From Sphingomonas yantingensis (GTDB taxonomy: Bacteria; Pseudomonadota; Alphaproteobacteria; Sphingomonadales; Sphingomonadaceae): a stretch of 64,000 nucleotides of DNA. Positions 42,305 through 51,290 of this stretch are shown in pieces. The notes under the pieces were generated by a model. It did no database searches and had not been told where the DNA came from. It saw only the letters and a program-made list of their open reading frames with translations. Location of the stretch: contig NZ_JACIJJ010000001.1 of the NCBI RefSeq assembly GCF_014199325.1, positions 186,001 to 250,000 of the forward strand, given 5' to 3'. A program made the translations under genes and the position numbers. Every line of letters starts with the position of its first letter. Position 1 is the stretch's first letter.

Positions 42305-44950
42305 ATGAACCAGCGTTTCAACGCGCTGAAGGCCGATGCCGCGTGGCAGGCCGTTTGGGACGAGCGCGCGACCTTCGCCGCGCAGGACGATTCGCCCAAG
42401 CCCAAGAGCTATGTGCTCGAGATGTTCCCCTACCCCTCGGGCAAGATCCACATGGGGCATGTGCGGAACTACACGATGGGCGACGTACTCGCCCGGTTCC
42501 GGCGCATGAAGGGCTTCGAGGTCCTGCACCCGATGGGGTGGGACGCGTTCGGCATGCCGGCCGAGAATGCGGCGATGGAGCGCAAGGTGCATCCCGGCGC
42601 CTGGACCTACGACAACATCGCCGCGATGAAGGCACAGCTGAAGCGGCTCGGCTTCGCGCTCGACTGGACGCGCGAGTTTGCGACCTGCGACCCGGAATAT
42701 TACGGGCATGAGCAGGCGCTATTTCTCGACCTGCTCGCCGCCGGCCTCGTCTATCGCCGCGAATCGGCGGTGAACTGGGACCCGGTCGACATGACCGTGC
42801 TCGCCAACGAGCAGGTGATCGACGGCCGCGGCTGGCGATCGGGCGCGCCGGTGGAGAAGCGCAAGCTCAACCAGTGGTTTCTGAAGATCACGCAGTTCGC
42901 CGACGAGCTGCTGGATGGTCTCGGCACGCTGGAGCATTGGCCCGACAAGGTGCGGCTGATGCAGGAGAACTGGATCGGAAAGTCGGTCGGCCTGCAGTTC
43001 CGCTTCCAGCCCGTCGCGCCGTTCGACACCGCGATCGAGGTCTATTCGACGCGGCCCGACACGATCTTCGGCGCCAGCTTCGTCGCGGTCGCCGCCGATC
43101 ACCCGGTCGCGCAGGCACTGGCGGCGGGCAATGCCGACGCCGCCGCCTTCATCGAGAAGTGCAAGCAGGGCGGCACGACCGCGGCGGAGCTTGAGACGGC
43201 GGAGAAGCTGGGCTTCGACACCGGCTGGACCGTCGCGCATCCGTTCGACGGCGAGCGGACGCTGCCCGTCTACATCGCGAACTTCGTGCTGATGGAATAC
43301 GGCACCGGCGCGGTGATGGGCGTGCCCGCGCACGATCAGCGCGACCTCGACTTTGCGCGGAAGTACGGCCTGCCCGTGCCGCGCGTCGTCGCCGAGGGCG
43401 ACAAGACCGACCCGGTGTTCGTTAGCGACGAGGCCTATACCGGCCCCGGCGTGCTGGTGAACTCCGCCTTCCTCGACGGGATGGACGTGGAAGCCGCCAA
43501 GGCCGCCGTCATCGCGCGGGCCGAGGGCGAGGGCTGGGGCCGCGGCACCACCGTCTGGCGCCTGCGCGACTGGGGCGTCAGCCGCCAGCGTTACTGGGGC
43601 ACGCCGATCCCGATCATCCATTGCGAGGATTGCGGCGCGGTCCCCGTGCCGCGCGAGCAATTGCCGGTGGAGCTGCCCGAGGACGTGACGTTCGACGTGC
43701 CCGGCAACCCGCTCGACCGCCACGCGACGTGGAAGCATGTCGATTGCCCCGCGTGCGGCAAGCCCGCGCGGCGGGAGACCGACACGCTCGACACCTTCGT
43801 CGATTCGAGCTGGTACTTCATCCGCTTCGCCAGCCAGCCCGGCGACAAGCCCTTCGACCGCGCAGTCGCCGAGCAGTGGCTGCCCGTCCAGCAATATATC
43901 GGCGGGGTCGAGCATGCGATCCTGCACCTGCTCTACGCGCGCTTCTGGACGCGCGCGCTGTCCCACATCGGCCTCATCGACGTGAAGGAGCCGTTCGCCG
44001 GGCTGTTCACCCAAGGCATGGTGACGCACGAGACATATTCAGGTCGCTTGAAGTCCTTCGATTCATCATTCTTGGAAGAGATCGCGCCACTCGGCCTAAG
44101 CGGTATTGAGGCGCATGAGCGTTTTCCGGAGAAAACGGTCTACTCTCGACGCTGGCTTGCTCCGGATGAGGTCGAGCATCTGAGCGATGGTTCGTTGAGA
44201 AGTCCGGCACTCGAACGCGAGTTTGCTGATTCTGAAGACATTATCGTCGAAGCGGTTGAGCGCGGCCGCGTCGAGAAGATGTCGAAGTCGAAGAAGAACA
44301 CCGTCGATCCCGGCCCGATCGTCGACCAGTACGGCGCCGATGCCGTCCGCTGGTTTATGCTGTCCGACAGCCCGCCCGAGCGCGACCTGCAATGGTCGGA
44401 GGCGGGGATCGAAGGCGCGTGGCGCTTCGTCCAGCGGCTGTGGCGGCTGTTCACCGCTGACGCGACCGATGCGGGCGAGGACGTCGCGCTGCGGCGGAAA
44501 CTGCACAAGACGATCGCCGGCGTCGCCGAGGATGTCGAGGCGCTGGCGTTCAACAAGTCGGTCGCCAAGCTCTACGAGCTCGTCGGCGCGATCGAGAAGG
44601 CGGCACCGTCCGCCGATCGCACCGCCGCGATCCGTGCGCTCGCGCGCATCGCCGCGCCGATGTGCCCGCACATCGCCGAGGAGGCGTGGGCGGCGTGGGG
44701 CGAAAGCGGCCTGATCGCCGACGCGCCGTGGCCCGAGGTCGATCCGGCGATGCTGGTCGAGGACGAGGTGACGATCGCGATCCAGGTCAACGGCAAGCTG
44801 CGCGATACGCTCGTCATGCCCAAGGGCGCCCCGCGCGAGGATGTGGAGGCCGCGGCGCTTGCATCCGAGAACGTGGTGCGCATGCTGGAGGGCAAGACCC
44901 CACGAAAGGTGATCGTCGTGCCCGACCGACTCGTGAACCTCGTCGCGTGA
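42305..44950 (+). CDS. leuS: Leucyl-tRNA synthetase
   Basis: An 881-residue class I synthetase. The HIGH-type motif HMGH is at residues 49-52 ([13 protein letters not shown]), the CP1 editing domain spans about 230-420 with [11 protein letters not shown] and the threonine-rich and DQRD (HDQRDLDF) motifs, KMSKS is at 658-662, and the C-terminus ends in the anticodon-binding and RPL regions. The segment from GMVTHETY (571) to KMSKS is about 87 residues, where the leucine-specific domain sits. It is longer than the roughly 50 residues of the E. coli enzyme and its DNA is lower in G+C with A/T-ending codons. The frame is intact, so the enzyme is probably functional. The stop overlaps the lptE start. 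Confidence 0.96.
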   Translation: MNQRFNALKADAAWQAVWDERATFAAQDDSPKPKSYVLEMFPYPSGKIHMGHVRNYTMGDVLARFRRMKGFEVLHPMGWDAFGMPAENAAMERKVHPGAWTYDNIAAMKAQLKRLGFALDWTREFATCDPEYYGHEQALFLDLLAAGLVYRRESAVNWDPVDMTVLANEQVIDGRGWRSGAPVEKRKLNQWFLKITQFADELLDGLGTLEHWPDKVRLMQENWIGKSVGLQFRFQPVAPFDTAIEVYSTRPDTIFGASFVAVAADHPVAQALAAGNADAAAFIEKCKQGGTTAAELETAEKLGFDTGWTVAHPFDGERTLPVYIANFVLMEYGTGAVMGVPAHDQRDLDFARKYGLPVPRVVAEGDKTDPVFVSDEAYTGPGVLVNSAFLDGMDVEAAKAAVIARAEGEGWGRGTTVWRLRDWGVSRQRYWGTPIPIIHCEDCGAVPVPREQLPVELPEDVTFDVPGNPLDRHATWKHVDCPACGKPARRETDTLDTFVDSSWYFIRFASQPGDKPFDRAVAEQWLPVQQYIGGVEHAILHLLYARFWTRALSHIGLIDVKEPFAGLFTQGMVTHETYSGRLKSFDSSFLEEIAPLGLSGIEAHERFPEKTVYSRRWLAPDEVEHLSDGSLRSPALEREFADSEDIIVEAVERGRVEKMSKSKKNTVDPGPIVDQYGADAVRWFMLSDSPPERDLQWSEAGIEGAWRFVQRLWRLFTADATDAGEDVALRRKLHKTIAGVAEDVEALAFNKSVAKLYELVGAIEKAAPSADRTAAIRALARIAAPMCPHIAEEAWAAWGESGLIADAPWPEVDPAMLVEDEVTIAIQVNGKLRDTLVMPKGAPREDVEAAALASENVVRMLEGKTPRKVIVVPDRLVNLVA

Positions 44951-45453
44951 TCCGCGCCGCTGTCCTGCTCGCCCTTGCGGCCACGCTGACGAGTGGCTGT
45001 GCGCTTCGCCCGCTCTATGGCGGCGGGCCGGACGGGGCGGTGCGCCAGACGCTGAACGCGGTCGAGGTTGCGCCGATCGCCGGGCAGAATGGCTGGCTGG
45101 TCGCCAATGCGCTGCGCGATCGGCTGTCGAACGGCGAGGGGCAGGGCGGCGCGCGCTATCGGCTTCAGGTGACGCTCGATGACGAGATCATCGGGCTGGG
45201 CGTCCGGCGCAACGACACGATCACGCGCGAGCGGCGGACGCTGCGCGCGCGCTATCAGCTCGTCGATGCCGCGACCGGCGGCGTCGTGCTCGACGCGACC
45301 GCGGGGTCGGATGCGGGCATCGACGTCGTCAGCAGCGAATATGCGACGATCGCCGCCGAGCAATCGGCGCTCGAACGCCTGTCGGGCATCGTCGCCGACC
45401 GCATCGTCGCGCGCATCGCGCTCTACGCACAGCGTTCCCAGGACGGGAAATGA
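44947..45453 (+). CDS. lptE: LPS-assembly lipoprotein LptE
   Basis: A 168-residue lipoprotein with lipobox LTSGC at about residue 17 followed by ALRPLYGG, which is typical of alphaproteobacterial Lpt[24 protein letters not shown] and [18 protein letters not shown] form the alpha/beta sandwich. It plugs the LptD barrel to insert LPS into the outer membrane. The GTG start overlaps the leuS stop (GTGA), and its own stop overlaps holA (ATGA). Confidence 0.92.
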   Translation: MIRAAVLLALAATLTSGCALRPLYGGGPDGAVRQTLNAVEVAPIAGQNGWLVANALRDRLSNGEGQGGARYRLQVTLDDEIIGLGVRRNDTITRERRTLRARYQLVDAATGGVVLDATAGSDAGIDVVSSEYATIAAEQSALERLSGIVADRIVARIALYAQRSQDGK

Positions 45454-46466
45454 ACCTCAAGCCTGCGCAGATGCGGGCGCGGCTCGAAAAGCCCGACGAG
45501 GGGACGCGCCTGTATCTCCTCTACGGCCCCGACGAATCGGGGACGGGTGAACTCGCCGCGGTGCTGCAGCGCGCGCTGGGCGAGGGCGTGGAGCGCGTCG
45601 ACATGGACGGGGCGATGCTCAAGGCCAACCCCGGCCGGCTGGCCGACGAGGCGGCCTCGATGTCGTTGTTCGGCGACAAGCGCTTCATCCGTGTGACCGG
45701 CATGGGCGAGGAGAGCCTGGAGGCCGTCACGCTGCTCTTGAACGCCGAGCGCGCGGGCAATCCGGTGGTCGCGATTGCGCCGTCGGTGCGCAAGACCGGC
45801 AAGCTCGTGAAGCTGGTCGAGGCAGCGAACAACGCCGCCGCCGCCGCCTTCTACGTGCCCGAGGGGGCGGATGCGGCGCGCCTCGCCGCACAGATCGCGC
45901 GCGAGCATGGGCTGCGCCTCGGCGGCGGTTGTGCCGAGCGGCTGGTGGCGGCGACGGGCGGCGACCGCGCGGTGATGGTGCGGGAGGTCGAGAAGCTCGC
46001 CCTGTATCTCGACGCCGCGCCCGAGCGGCCCGCCGACTGCGGGCCTGAGGTGTTCGACGCGGTGGGTGCGGTCCTCGACGAAAGCGCGATGGGCGCGGCG
46101 ATCGAGGCGGTGGTCGGCGGCGATCCCGTCACCGCGGGCGTGGAACTCGCGGCGATCGCCGAGGATAATCTGGCGATCCCGACGCTGCGCCAGCTTGCCA
46201 AGCGCCTCATCGCGCTCGCGGACATGCGGCGCGAGGTGGAAAGCGGCGACGCCGCGGCGGTCGTGGTCAAGCGCCACCGGGTGTTCTGGAAGGAGGAAGC
46301 GGCAACGATCCGCGCGCTGCAACGCTGGAACGCGGCCCAGCTCGCCCGCGCGGTGGAGCGGGTGCGGACCGCCGAACGGGCGATCGTCGCGCCGGGGAAT
46401 GCGGGCGCGATCCTGGCGGAGGTCGAAGGGCTGGCGATCGCGCGGATGGGGCAGCGGTTGGGATAG
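45450..46466 (+). CDS. holA: DNA polymerase III delta subunit
   Basis: A 338-residue clamp-loader subunit that opens the beta clamp. The N-terminal domain has RLYLLYGPDESGTGELAAVL, then SMSLFGDKRFIRVTGMG and EVEKLALYLDAAPERP, and helical C-terminal segments include LAAIAEDNLAIPTLRQLAKRL. Order leuS-lptE-holA with four-base overlaps is conserved in alphaproteobacteria. Confidence 0.93.
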   Translation: MNLKPAQMRARLEKPDEGTRLYLLYGPDESGTGELAAVLQRALGEGVERVDMDGAMLKANPGRLADEAASMSLFGDKRFIRVTGMGEESLEAVTLLLNAERAGNPVVAIAPSVRKTGKLVKLVEAANNAAAAAFYVPEGADAARLAAQIAREHGLRLGGGCAERLVAATGGDRAVMVREVEKLALYLDAAPERPADCGPEVFDAVGAVLDESAMGAAIEAVVGGDPVTAGVELAAIAEDNLAIPTLRQLAKRLIALADMRREVESGDAAAVVVKRHRVFWKEEAATIRALQRWNAAQLARAVERVRTAERAIVAPGNAGAILAEVEGLAIARMGQRLG

Positions 46467-46472
46467 AAGAAA

Positions 46473-46570
46473 GAAGCGGGACCCCGGAGCAAGTCCGGGG
46501 TGACGGCCTATGGTCGGAAGGTGACGCTCCCCTCACACGTCATCCCGGGCTTGATCCGGGATCCCGCTTC
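46473..46570. repeat. REP-like inverted repeat pair after holA
   Basis: Two 33-nt arms at 46473-46505 and 46538-46570 are inverted copies with four mismatches; outer ends read GAAGCGGGA and TCCCGCTTC. Each arm holds its own CCCCGG/CCGGGG palindrome. A third partial copy (GCGGGACCCCGGGG) lies near 46603-46617. Situated between convergent holA and aguB genes; no gene in 46467-46650. Confidence 0.75.
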
Positions 46571-46650
46571 TTCTTCCTCTTCTTGACCCGCGAAAGGCTG
46601 CGGGACCCCGGGGCTAAGCCGGCCTCGCGGGGCTTCCGCGCCTCGACCCG

Positions 46651-47499
46651 TCAAACATCCTCGACCAGCCGCCGATAAAGCTCCGGCCGTCGGTCGCGAA
46701 AGAAGCCCATCCCCGCGCGATTCTTCTTCACGCGCGCGAGGTCGAGCGTCGCGGTCAGCACGCCGGTTTCCTCCGCACCGAATTCGGCGATCATCTCGCC
46801 GAACTCGTCGCAGATGAAGCTGTGGCCGTAGAAGACCTGGCCATGCTCGTTGCCGATCCGGTTCGAGGCGATGACGGGCACGATGTTCGCTACCGCATGC
46901 CCCAGCATTGCGCGCCGCCACATGTGCCGCGTGTCGAGCGTCGGGTCGTGCGGCTCCGCGCCGATCGCGGTGGGGTAGAAGAGCAGCTCCGCCCCCATCA
47001 GCATCATCGCCCGCGCGGTTTCGGGATACCATTGGTCCCAGCAGATGCCGACGCCCAGCTTCGCGCCCGGCCCGCCCCACACCTTGAACCCGGTATTGCC
47101 GGGGCGGAAATAGAACTTCTCCTCATAGCCCGGCCCGTCGGGAATGTGGCTCTTGCGATAGACGCCCTCGATCCGCCCGCCGGGCGCGATCATCGCCAGC
47201 GAGTTATAGTGGTGCGGCCCGTCCGCCTCGAAGAAGCTGGTCGGGATGTAGAGGTCGAGCTCGTCCGCCAGCTTCTGCATGGCGAGCACCGCGGGATGTT
47301 CGTCCACCGGCCGGGCCGTGGCGAACCATTCCTCTTCCTCGGTGCGGCAGAAATATTCGCCCTCGAACAATTCGGGCGGCAGCACGACCTGCGCGCCGCG
47401 GCCCTTCGCCTCGCGCACCAGCTCGCTGACGGCGGCGATGTTGGCGTCCAGGTCGCGGGTGAAGGCGAGTTGCATCGCCGCGACGGTGACTTCGGTCAT
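46651..47499 (-). CDS. aguB: N-carbamoylputrescine amidase
   Basis: A 282-residue nitrilase-superfamily hydrolase that converts N-carbamoylputrescine to putrescine, CO2 and ammonia. The Glu-Lys-Cys triad is in LPPELFEGEYFC, YRKSHIPDGPGY and GVGICWDQWYPE. The N-terminal VTVAAMQLAFTRDLDANI and the DP-containing GAEPHDPTLDTRHMW region match AguB. It overlaps the aguA stop by four bases and completes the arginine decarboxylase route to putrescine. Confidence 0.95.
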   Translation of the reverse strand: MTEVTVAAMQLAFTRDLDANIAAVSELVREAKGRGAQVVLPPELFEGEYFCRTEEEEWFATARPVDEHPAVLAMQKLADELDLYIPTSFFEADGPHHYNSLAMIAPGGRIEGVYRKSHIPDGPGYEEKFYFRPGNTGFKVWGGPGAKLGVGICWDQWYPETARAMMLMGAELLFYPTAIGAEPHDPTLDTRHMWRRAMLGHAVANIVPVIASNRIGNEHGQVFYGHSFICDEFGEMIAEFGAEETGVLTATLDLARVKKNRAGMGFFRDRRPELYRRLVEDV

Positions 47500-48473
47500 G
47501 CGGCGATCCTCGGCAATTGCTGGCTGATGCAGTGGAAGCTGCCGCCGCCGGTCAGGATGTGGTCGGCGCGCAGGCCCACTGCGCGGCGACCGGGGAACTG
47601 TGCCTGCACCGCCGCGACGGCTTTCGCATCATTGGGCTGGCCATAGGTCGGCACCGCGACGACGGTGTTGCCGATGTAAAAGTTCATGTAGCTCGCGGGC
47701 ACGACCTCGTCATCGACCAGCACGCGGCCAGGAGAGGGGATGCGGACGACCTCGACCCCCATCGCCTCGGCGCGGCGGGCGGCGTCCTGATAGATCAGCC
47801 AGTTGGGGTCGTTCTCTTCGGGCTCGGGGATGGCGAGGCGGTTGGGGCCGACGAACCGCGCGAGATTGTCGACATGCCCGTCGGTGTGATCGTTGACGAG
47901 GCCGTCGCCCAGCCACAGCACCCGGTCGTAGCCGAGGTCGCGGTACAGCCAATCCTCGGCCCGCGCCTTCGACAGGCCGGGATTGCGGTTGCGGTTCAGG
48001 AGGCACTGCTCGGTCGTGACGACGAGGCCGGTGCCGTCGCCGTCGATCGAGCCGCCCTCCAGCACCCAGTCGCACAACTCGAACTCGATATGCCGTCGGC
48101 GGGCGAGGCGCGCGCCGACATCCTCGTCCCCGGGAAAGTCGTACTTGCCGCCCCAGCCGTTGAAGCGGAACGCGCGCGCGGTGCCGTCGCCGGTCACGAT
48201 CGCGGCGGTATCGCGCAGCCACACGTCGCCGAACGCGGCGGTCAGGATCTCGACGCCCTTGCCGATCCGCGTCATCGCCGCGCGCGCCGCCTCGCCATCG
48301 GCACAGACGAGGAGGACGCGCTCGCCGCGCCCCTCGTCGGCGATGGCATTGGCGAAGGCGAGCGTTTCGGCCCGCGCGCCCTCGAGCGGCGGACCCCACA
48401 CGTCGGGGTGGCTGGGGAAGCCGATCAGCACGGCCTCGTGATCGGCCCATTCGGGCGGCGGCGGCAGGGTCAT
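47496..48473 (-). CDS. aguA: Agmatine deiminase
   Basis: A 325-residue guanidino-group-modifying enzyme that turns agmatine into N-carbamoylputrescine. Family features are WADHEAVLIGFPSHPDVWG, DVWLRDTAAIV, FRFNGWGGKYDF, the His in NDHTDGHVDNLARF and the catalytic Cys in LTGGGSFHCISQQLP. ATG 48473 gives the typical N-terminus; an upstream start at 48512 is unlikely. Translationally coupled with aguB. Confidence 0.95.
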   Translation of the reverse strand: MTLPPPPEWADHEAVLIGFPSHPDVWGPPLEGARAETLAFANAIADEGRGERVLLVCADGEAARAAMTRIGKGVEILTAAFGDVWLRDTAAIVTGDGTARAFRFNGWGGKYDFPGDEDVGARLARRRHIEFELCDWVLEGGSIDGDGTGLVVTTEQCLLNRNRNPGLSKARAEDWLYRDLGYDRVLWLGDGLVNDHTDGHVDNLARFVGPNRLAIPEPEENDPNWLIYQDAARRAEAMGVEVVRIPSPGRVLVDDEVVPASYMNFYIGNTVVAVPTYGQPNDAKAVAAVQAQFPGRRAVGLRADHILTGGGSFHCISQQLPRIAA

Positions 48474-48556
48474 GCGCCGCGATCTAGTGCGATTCTCGGA
48501 CAAGCGGAACACCCACCCGCCCGAGAATCGCGGTCAATAAAGCCTGAACGTGGCGA

Positions 48557-50269
48557 TCAGGCGGCGAAGGCAGCCGCCGGGATCGAGTAGAGGACGTCGG
48601 CCCGTGCGGTCGCCGCGGCCTTCAGCCCCAGCGCCTCGGGCACCACCTGCTCGACATAGAAGCGGGCGGCGGCCTGCTTCTGCGCGAGGAAGTTTGGGTC
48701 GCCTTCTGCGCCTGCTGCGACGCGTCCCTGCCGCTCCATCAGCCAGCCACAGGTCGCGACCGACAGCATGGTGAGGAAGGGATAGGAGGCGGCGAGCCGG
48801 TCGTCCGCATCGGCGGTCATCAGCCCGCGGCCCACGTCCTCGCACGCGTCGATCAGCGCGGTGAGGCCGGCGTCCTTCGCCTCCTCGCGCATCGCCGCGA
48901 TATGGCCAAGGAACACGCCGCCATTGTCCATCGACAGCTTGCGCCCGACCAGATCGGCGGCCTGGATGCCGTTGGTCCCTTCATAGATCGGCGTGATGCG
49001 CGCGTCGCGGAAATGCTGCGCGGCGCCCGTCTCCTCGACATAGCCCATGCCGCCATGCACCTGGATGCCGAGGCTGGCGACCTCGTTGCCGATGTCGGTG
49101 CCGTGCGCCTTGGCAAGCGGGGTGAGCAGGTCGAGGCGCTTCTTGGCTTCCCTGTCGCCCAGCGTCGCGCGGTCGCCCTCGCTCGCCGCCAGATAGACGA
49201 GCGCGCGCGCCGCCTGCGTCTGCGCCTTCATGCGAAGCAGCATCCGGCGGACGTCGGGATGCTCGATGATCGCAACGTTCGCACCGCCGCGCGCGCCCTG
49301 CACGCGGTCGAGGGCATAGGCGACGGCGCGCTGCGTCGCCCGCTCGGCCACCTGCACGCCCTGAAGCCCGACATTGAGGCGCGCATTGTTCATCATCGTG
49401 AACATCGCCGCGATCCCGCCGCCCTCATGGCCGATCAGTTCGCCCACGCAGTCGCCGTTGTCGCCGAACGACAGGACGCAGGTGGGCGAGGCATGGAGGC
49501 CCATCTTGTGTTCGATCGACACGACGCGCACGTCGTTGAAGTCGCCGGGCTTGCCGTCGGCATCAAGCCGGTATTTGGGGACGAGGAACAGGCTGAGGCC
49601 GCGCGTCCCCGCCGGCGCGCCGGGCAAGCGCGCGAGGACAAGGTGGACGATCTGCTCGGCCAGGTCGTGATCGCCGAAGCTGATGTAGATCTTGGTGCCC
49701 GTGATCGAGAAGCGGCCGTCACCCAGCGGCTCGGCGCGGGTGCGCAGCGCCCCCACGTCGCTGCCCGCCTGCGACTCGGTCAGGTTCATCGTGCCGGTCC
49801 ATTCGCCGGTCGACAGGTGCGGCAGATACGCCGCCTGCTGCTCGGCGCTGCCGTGATGCATCAGCGCCTCGATCGCGCCGACCGTCAGCGTCGGGCAGAG
49901 CGCGAAGCCCATGTTCGCGGTCCCCAGCGTCTCCAGCACCGCGCTTGCCAGCACGAAGGGCATGCCCATGCCGCCATGCTCGGTCGGCGATCCCACCGTG
50001 CCCCAGCCGCCCTCGACATAGTCGCGATAGGCCGCACCGAAGCCCTCGGGCATCACGACGCCGTTGTCGCGAAGCTGTGCGCCCACGGTATCGCCGGCGC
50101 GGTCGAGCGGCGCCCATTCGCCCGCGGCAAACGCGCCGACGCCCTCCAGCACCGCCTCGACGGTGTCGGGCGTCGCCTCGGCAAAGCGGTCGCTGGCGGC
50201 GAGCTCGCCAATGCGGGCGATATGGTCGAGCACGAAGCGCTGCTCGGCGATGGCGGGGGTGAAGCTCAT
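48557..50269 (-). CDS. Acyl-CoA dehydrogenase with C-terminal extension
   Basis: A 570-residue flavoprotein of the long acyl-CoA dehydrogenase type. It has MNLTESQAGSDVGALRT and ITGTKIYISFGDHDL for FAD/substrate binding, QVHGGMGYVEETGAAQHFRDARI, and the catalytic-base region ITPIYEGTNGIQAADLVGRKL. A C-terminal domain of about 110 residues follows, as in proteins annotated acetyl-CoA dehydrogenase-like. It oxidises an acyl-CoA in the cytoplasm with electrons to ETF. Chain-length preference is unknown. ATG 50269 follows GAGAGG. Confidence 0.93.
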   Translation of the reverse strand: MSFTPAIAEQRFVLDHIARIGELAASDRFAEATPDTVEAVLEGVGAFAAGEWAPLDRAGDTVGAQLRDNGVVMPEGFGAAYRDYVEGGWGTVGSPTEHGGMGMPFVLASAVLETLGTANMGFALCPTLTVGAIEALMHHGSAEQQAAYLPHLSTGEWTGTMNLTESQAGSDVGALRTRAEPLGDGRFSITGTKIYISFGDHDLAEQIVHLVLARLPGAPAGTRGLSLFLVPKYRLDADGKPGDFNDVRVVSIEHKMGLHASPTCVLSFGDNGDCVGELIGHEGGGIAAMFTMMNNARLNVGLQGVQVAERATQRAVAYALDRVQGARGGANVAIIEHPDVRRMLLRMKAQTQAARALVYLAASEGDRATLGDREAKKRLDLLTPLAKAHGTDIGNEVASLGIQVHGGMGYVEETGAAQHFRDARITPIYEGTNGIQAADLVGRKLSMDNGGVFLGHIAAMREEAKDAGLTALIDACEDVGRGLMTADADDRLAASYPFLTMLSVATCGWLMERQGRVAAGAEGDPNFLAQKQAAARFYVEQVVPEALGLKAAATARADVLYSIPAAAFAA

Positions 50270-50315
50270 CGGTCCTCTCTTGTGGCGATTTTGCGCGCGA
50301 TATAGCGGGTTTCGG

Positions 50316-51251
50316 ATGCTGCCGACAAACCCGCCCCTTGGGACACGGTCCTTACGCTACGGCACGCCCGGCGCGATCGAGGCGGCGGCGGCGGTGATCG
50401 CGCGCGGCGGCTGCGTCGCGGTGCCGACCGAGACGGTATACGGGCTGGCAGCGGACGCGACCGATTCGCGGGCGGTCGCCGGCATCTATGCGGCAAAGGG
50501 CCGGCCGAGCTTCAATCCGCTGATCGTGCATGTGCCCGATCTCGACGCCGCACGCGCCGTCGCGCGATTCGACGACGCGGCGCTGGCGTTGGCGGCGCGA
50601 TGGTGGCCGGGGCCGCTGACGCTGGTCCTACCGCTGGCCGATGGGAGCGCGGTAGCGGCGCTGGCGACGGCGGGACTAGATACGGTGGCGGTGCGGGTGC
50701 CCGCGCACCGGGCGATGCAGGCGCTGCTCAAGGCGTGCGGCCGGCCGCTGGCCGCGCCGTCCGCGAACGCCAGCGGCGGGATCAGCCCGACGCGGGCAAG
50801 CCATGTGCTCGCGAGCCTTGATGGCAGGATCGAGCTGATCCTCGACGACGGGGCGACGCCGGCGGGGATCGAATCGACGATCGTCGATCCGGCGCGGGGG
50901 CTGATCCTGCGGCCGGGGCCGATCACCGCCGAGCAGCTGGGCTTCGCGCGCGGGCCGGAGGGCGGCGCAATCACCGCGCCGGGCCAGCTTTCCAGCCACT
51001 ATGCGCCGGGCAAGCCCGTGCGGCTGGACGCGACCGAACGGCGGTCGGGCGAGTGGCTGATCGGTTTCGGCGCAGTCGAGGGCGACGATACGCTGTCGGC
51101 GAGCGGCGATCTTGTGGAAGCAGCGTCCCGTTTGTTCGACGCGCTCCACCGCGCCGATGCCAGCAACGCCGCGGCGATCGCGGTGGCGCCGGTGCCCTAT
51201 ACGGGGCTGGGCGAGGCGATCAACGACCGGCTGCAGCGGGCGGCGTTCTGA
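50316..51251 (+). CDS. sua5: Threonylcarbamoyl-AMP synthase, Sua5 type
   Basis: A 311-residue enzyme making threonylcarbamoyl-AMP for t6A37 of ANN-decoding tRNAs. The YrdC domain has GGCVAVPTETVYGLAADAT, the KxR site AAKGRPSFNPLIVHV, TVAVRVPAHRAM and APSANASGGISPT. After about residue 205 comes a linker (SSHYAPGKPVRLD) and the C-terminal Sua5 Rossmann-like domain (EWLIGFGAVEG ... NAAAIAVAPVPYTGLGEAINDRLQRA). The length separates it from the shorter TsaC. Confidence 0.93.
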   Translation: MLPTNPPLGTRSLRYGTPGAIEAAAAVIARGGCVAVPTETVYGLAADATDSRAVAGIYAAKGRPSFNPLIVHVPDLDAARAVARFDDAALALAARWWPGPLTLVLPLADGSAVAALATAGLDTVAVRVPAHRAMQALLKACGRPLAAPSANASGGISPTRASHVLASLDGRIELILDDGATPAGIESTIVDPARGLILRPGPITAEQLGFARGPEGGAITAPGQLSSHYAPGKPVRLDATERRSGEWLIGFGAVEGDDTLSASGDLVEAASRLFDALHRADASNAAAIAVAPVPYTGLGEAINDRLQRAAF

Positions 51252-51261
51252 CCAGACCGCT

Positions 51262-51282
51262 CCCCTCCCTCCCAGGGAGGGG
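51262..51282. terminator. Bidirectional hairpin between sua5 and the symporter gene
   Basis: CCCCTCCCT and AGGGAGGGG pair around CCC in the 39-bp gap between two convergent genes. It has no T run and also resembles dispersed G-rich repeats, so termination is likely but not certain. Confidence 0.55.
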
Positions 51283-51290
51283 CTTGAACT

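Noticed and set aside
44030..44276. Frameshift or sequencing error in leuS
   Set aside because: The reading frame stays open through the segment and re-enters KMSKS in frame; the changed composition extends over about 80 codons, which an error would not explain.
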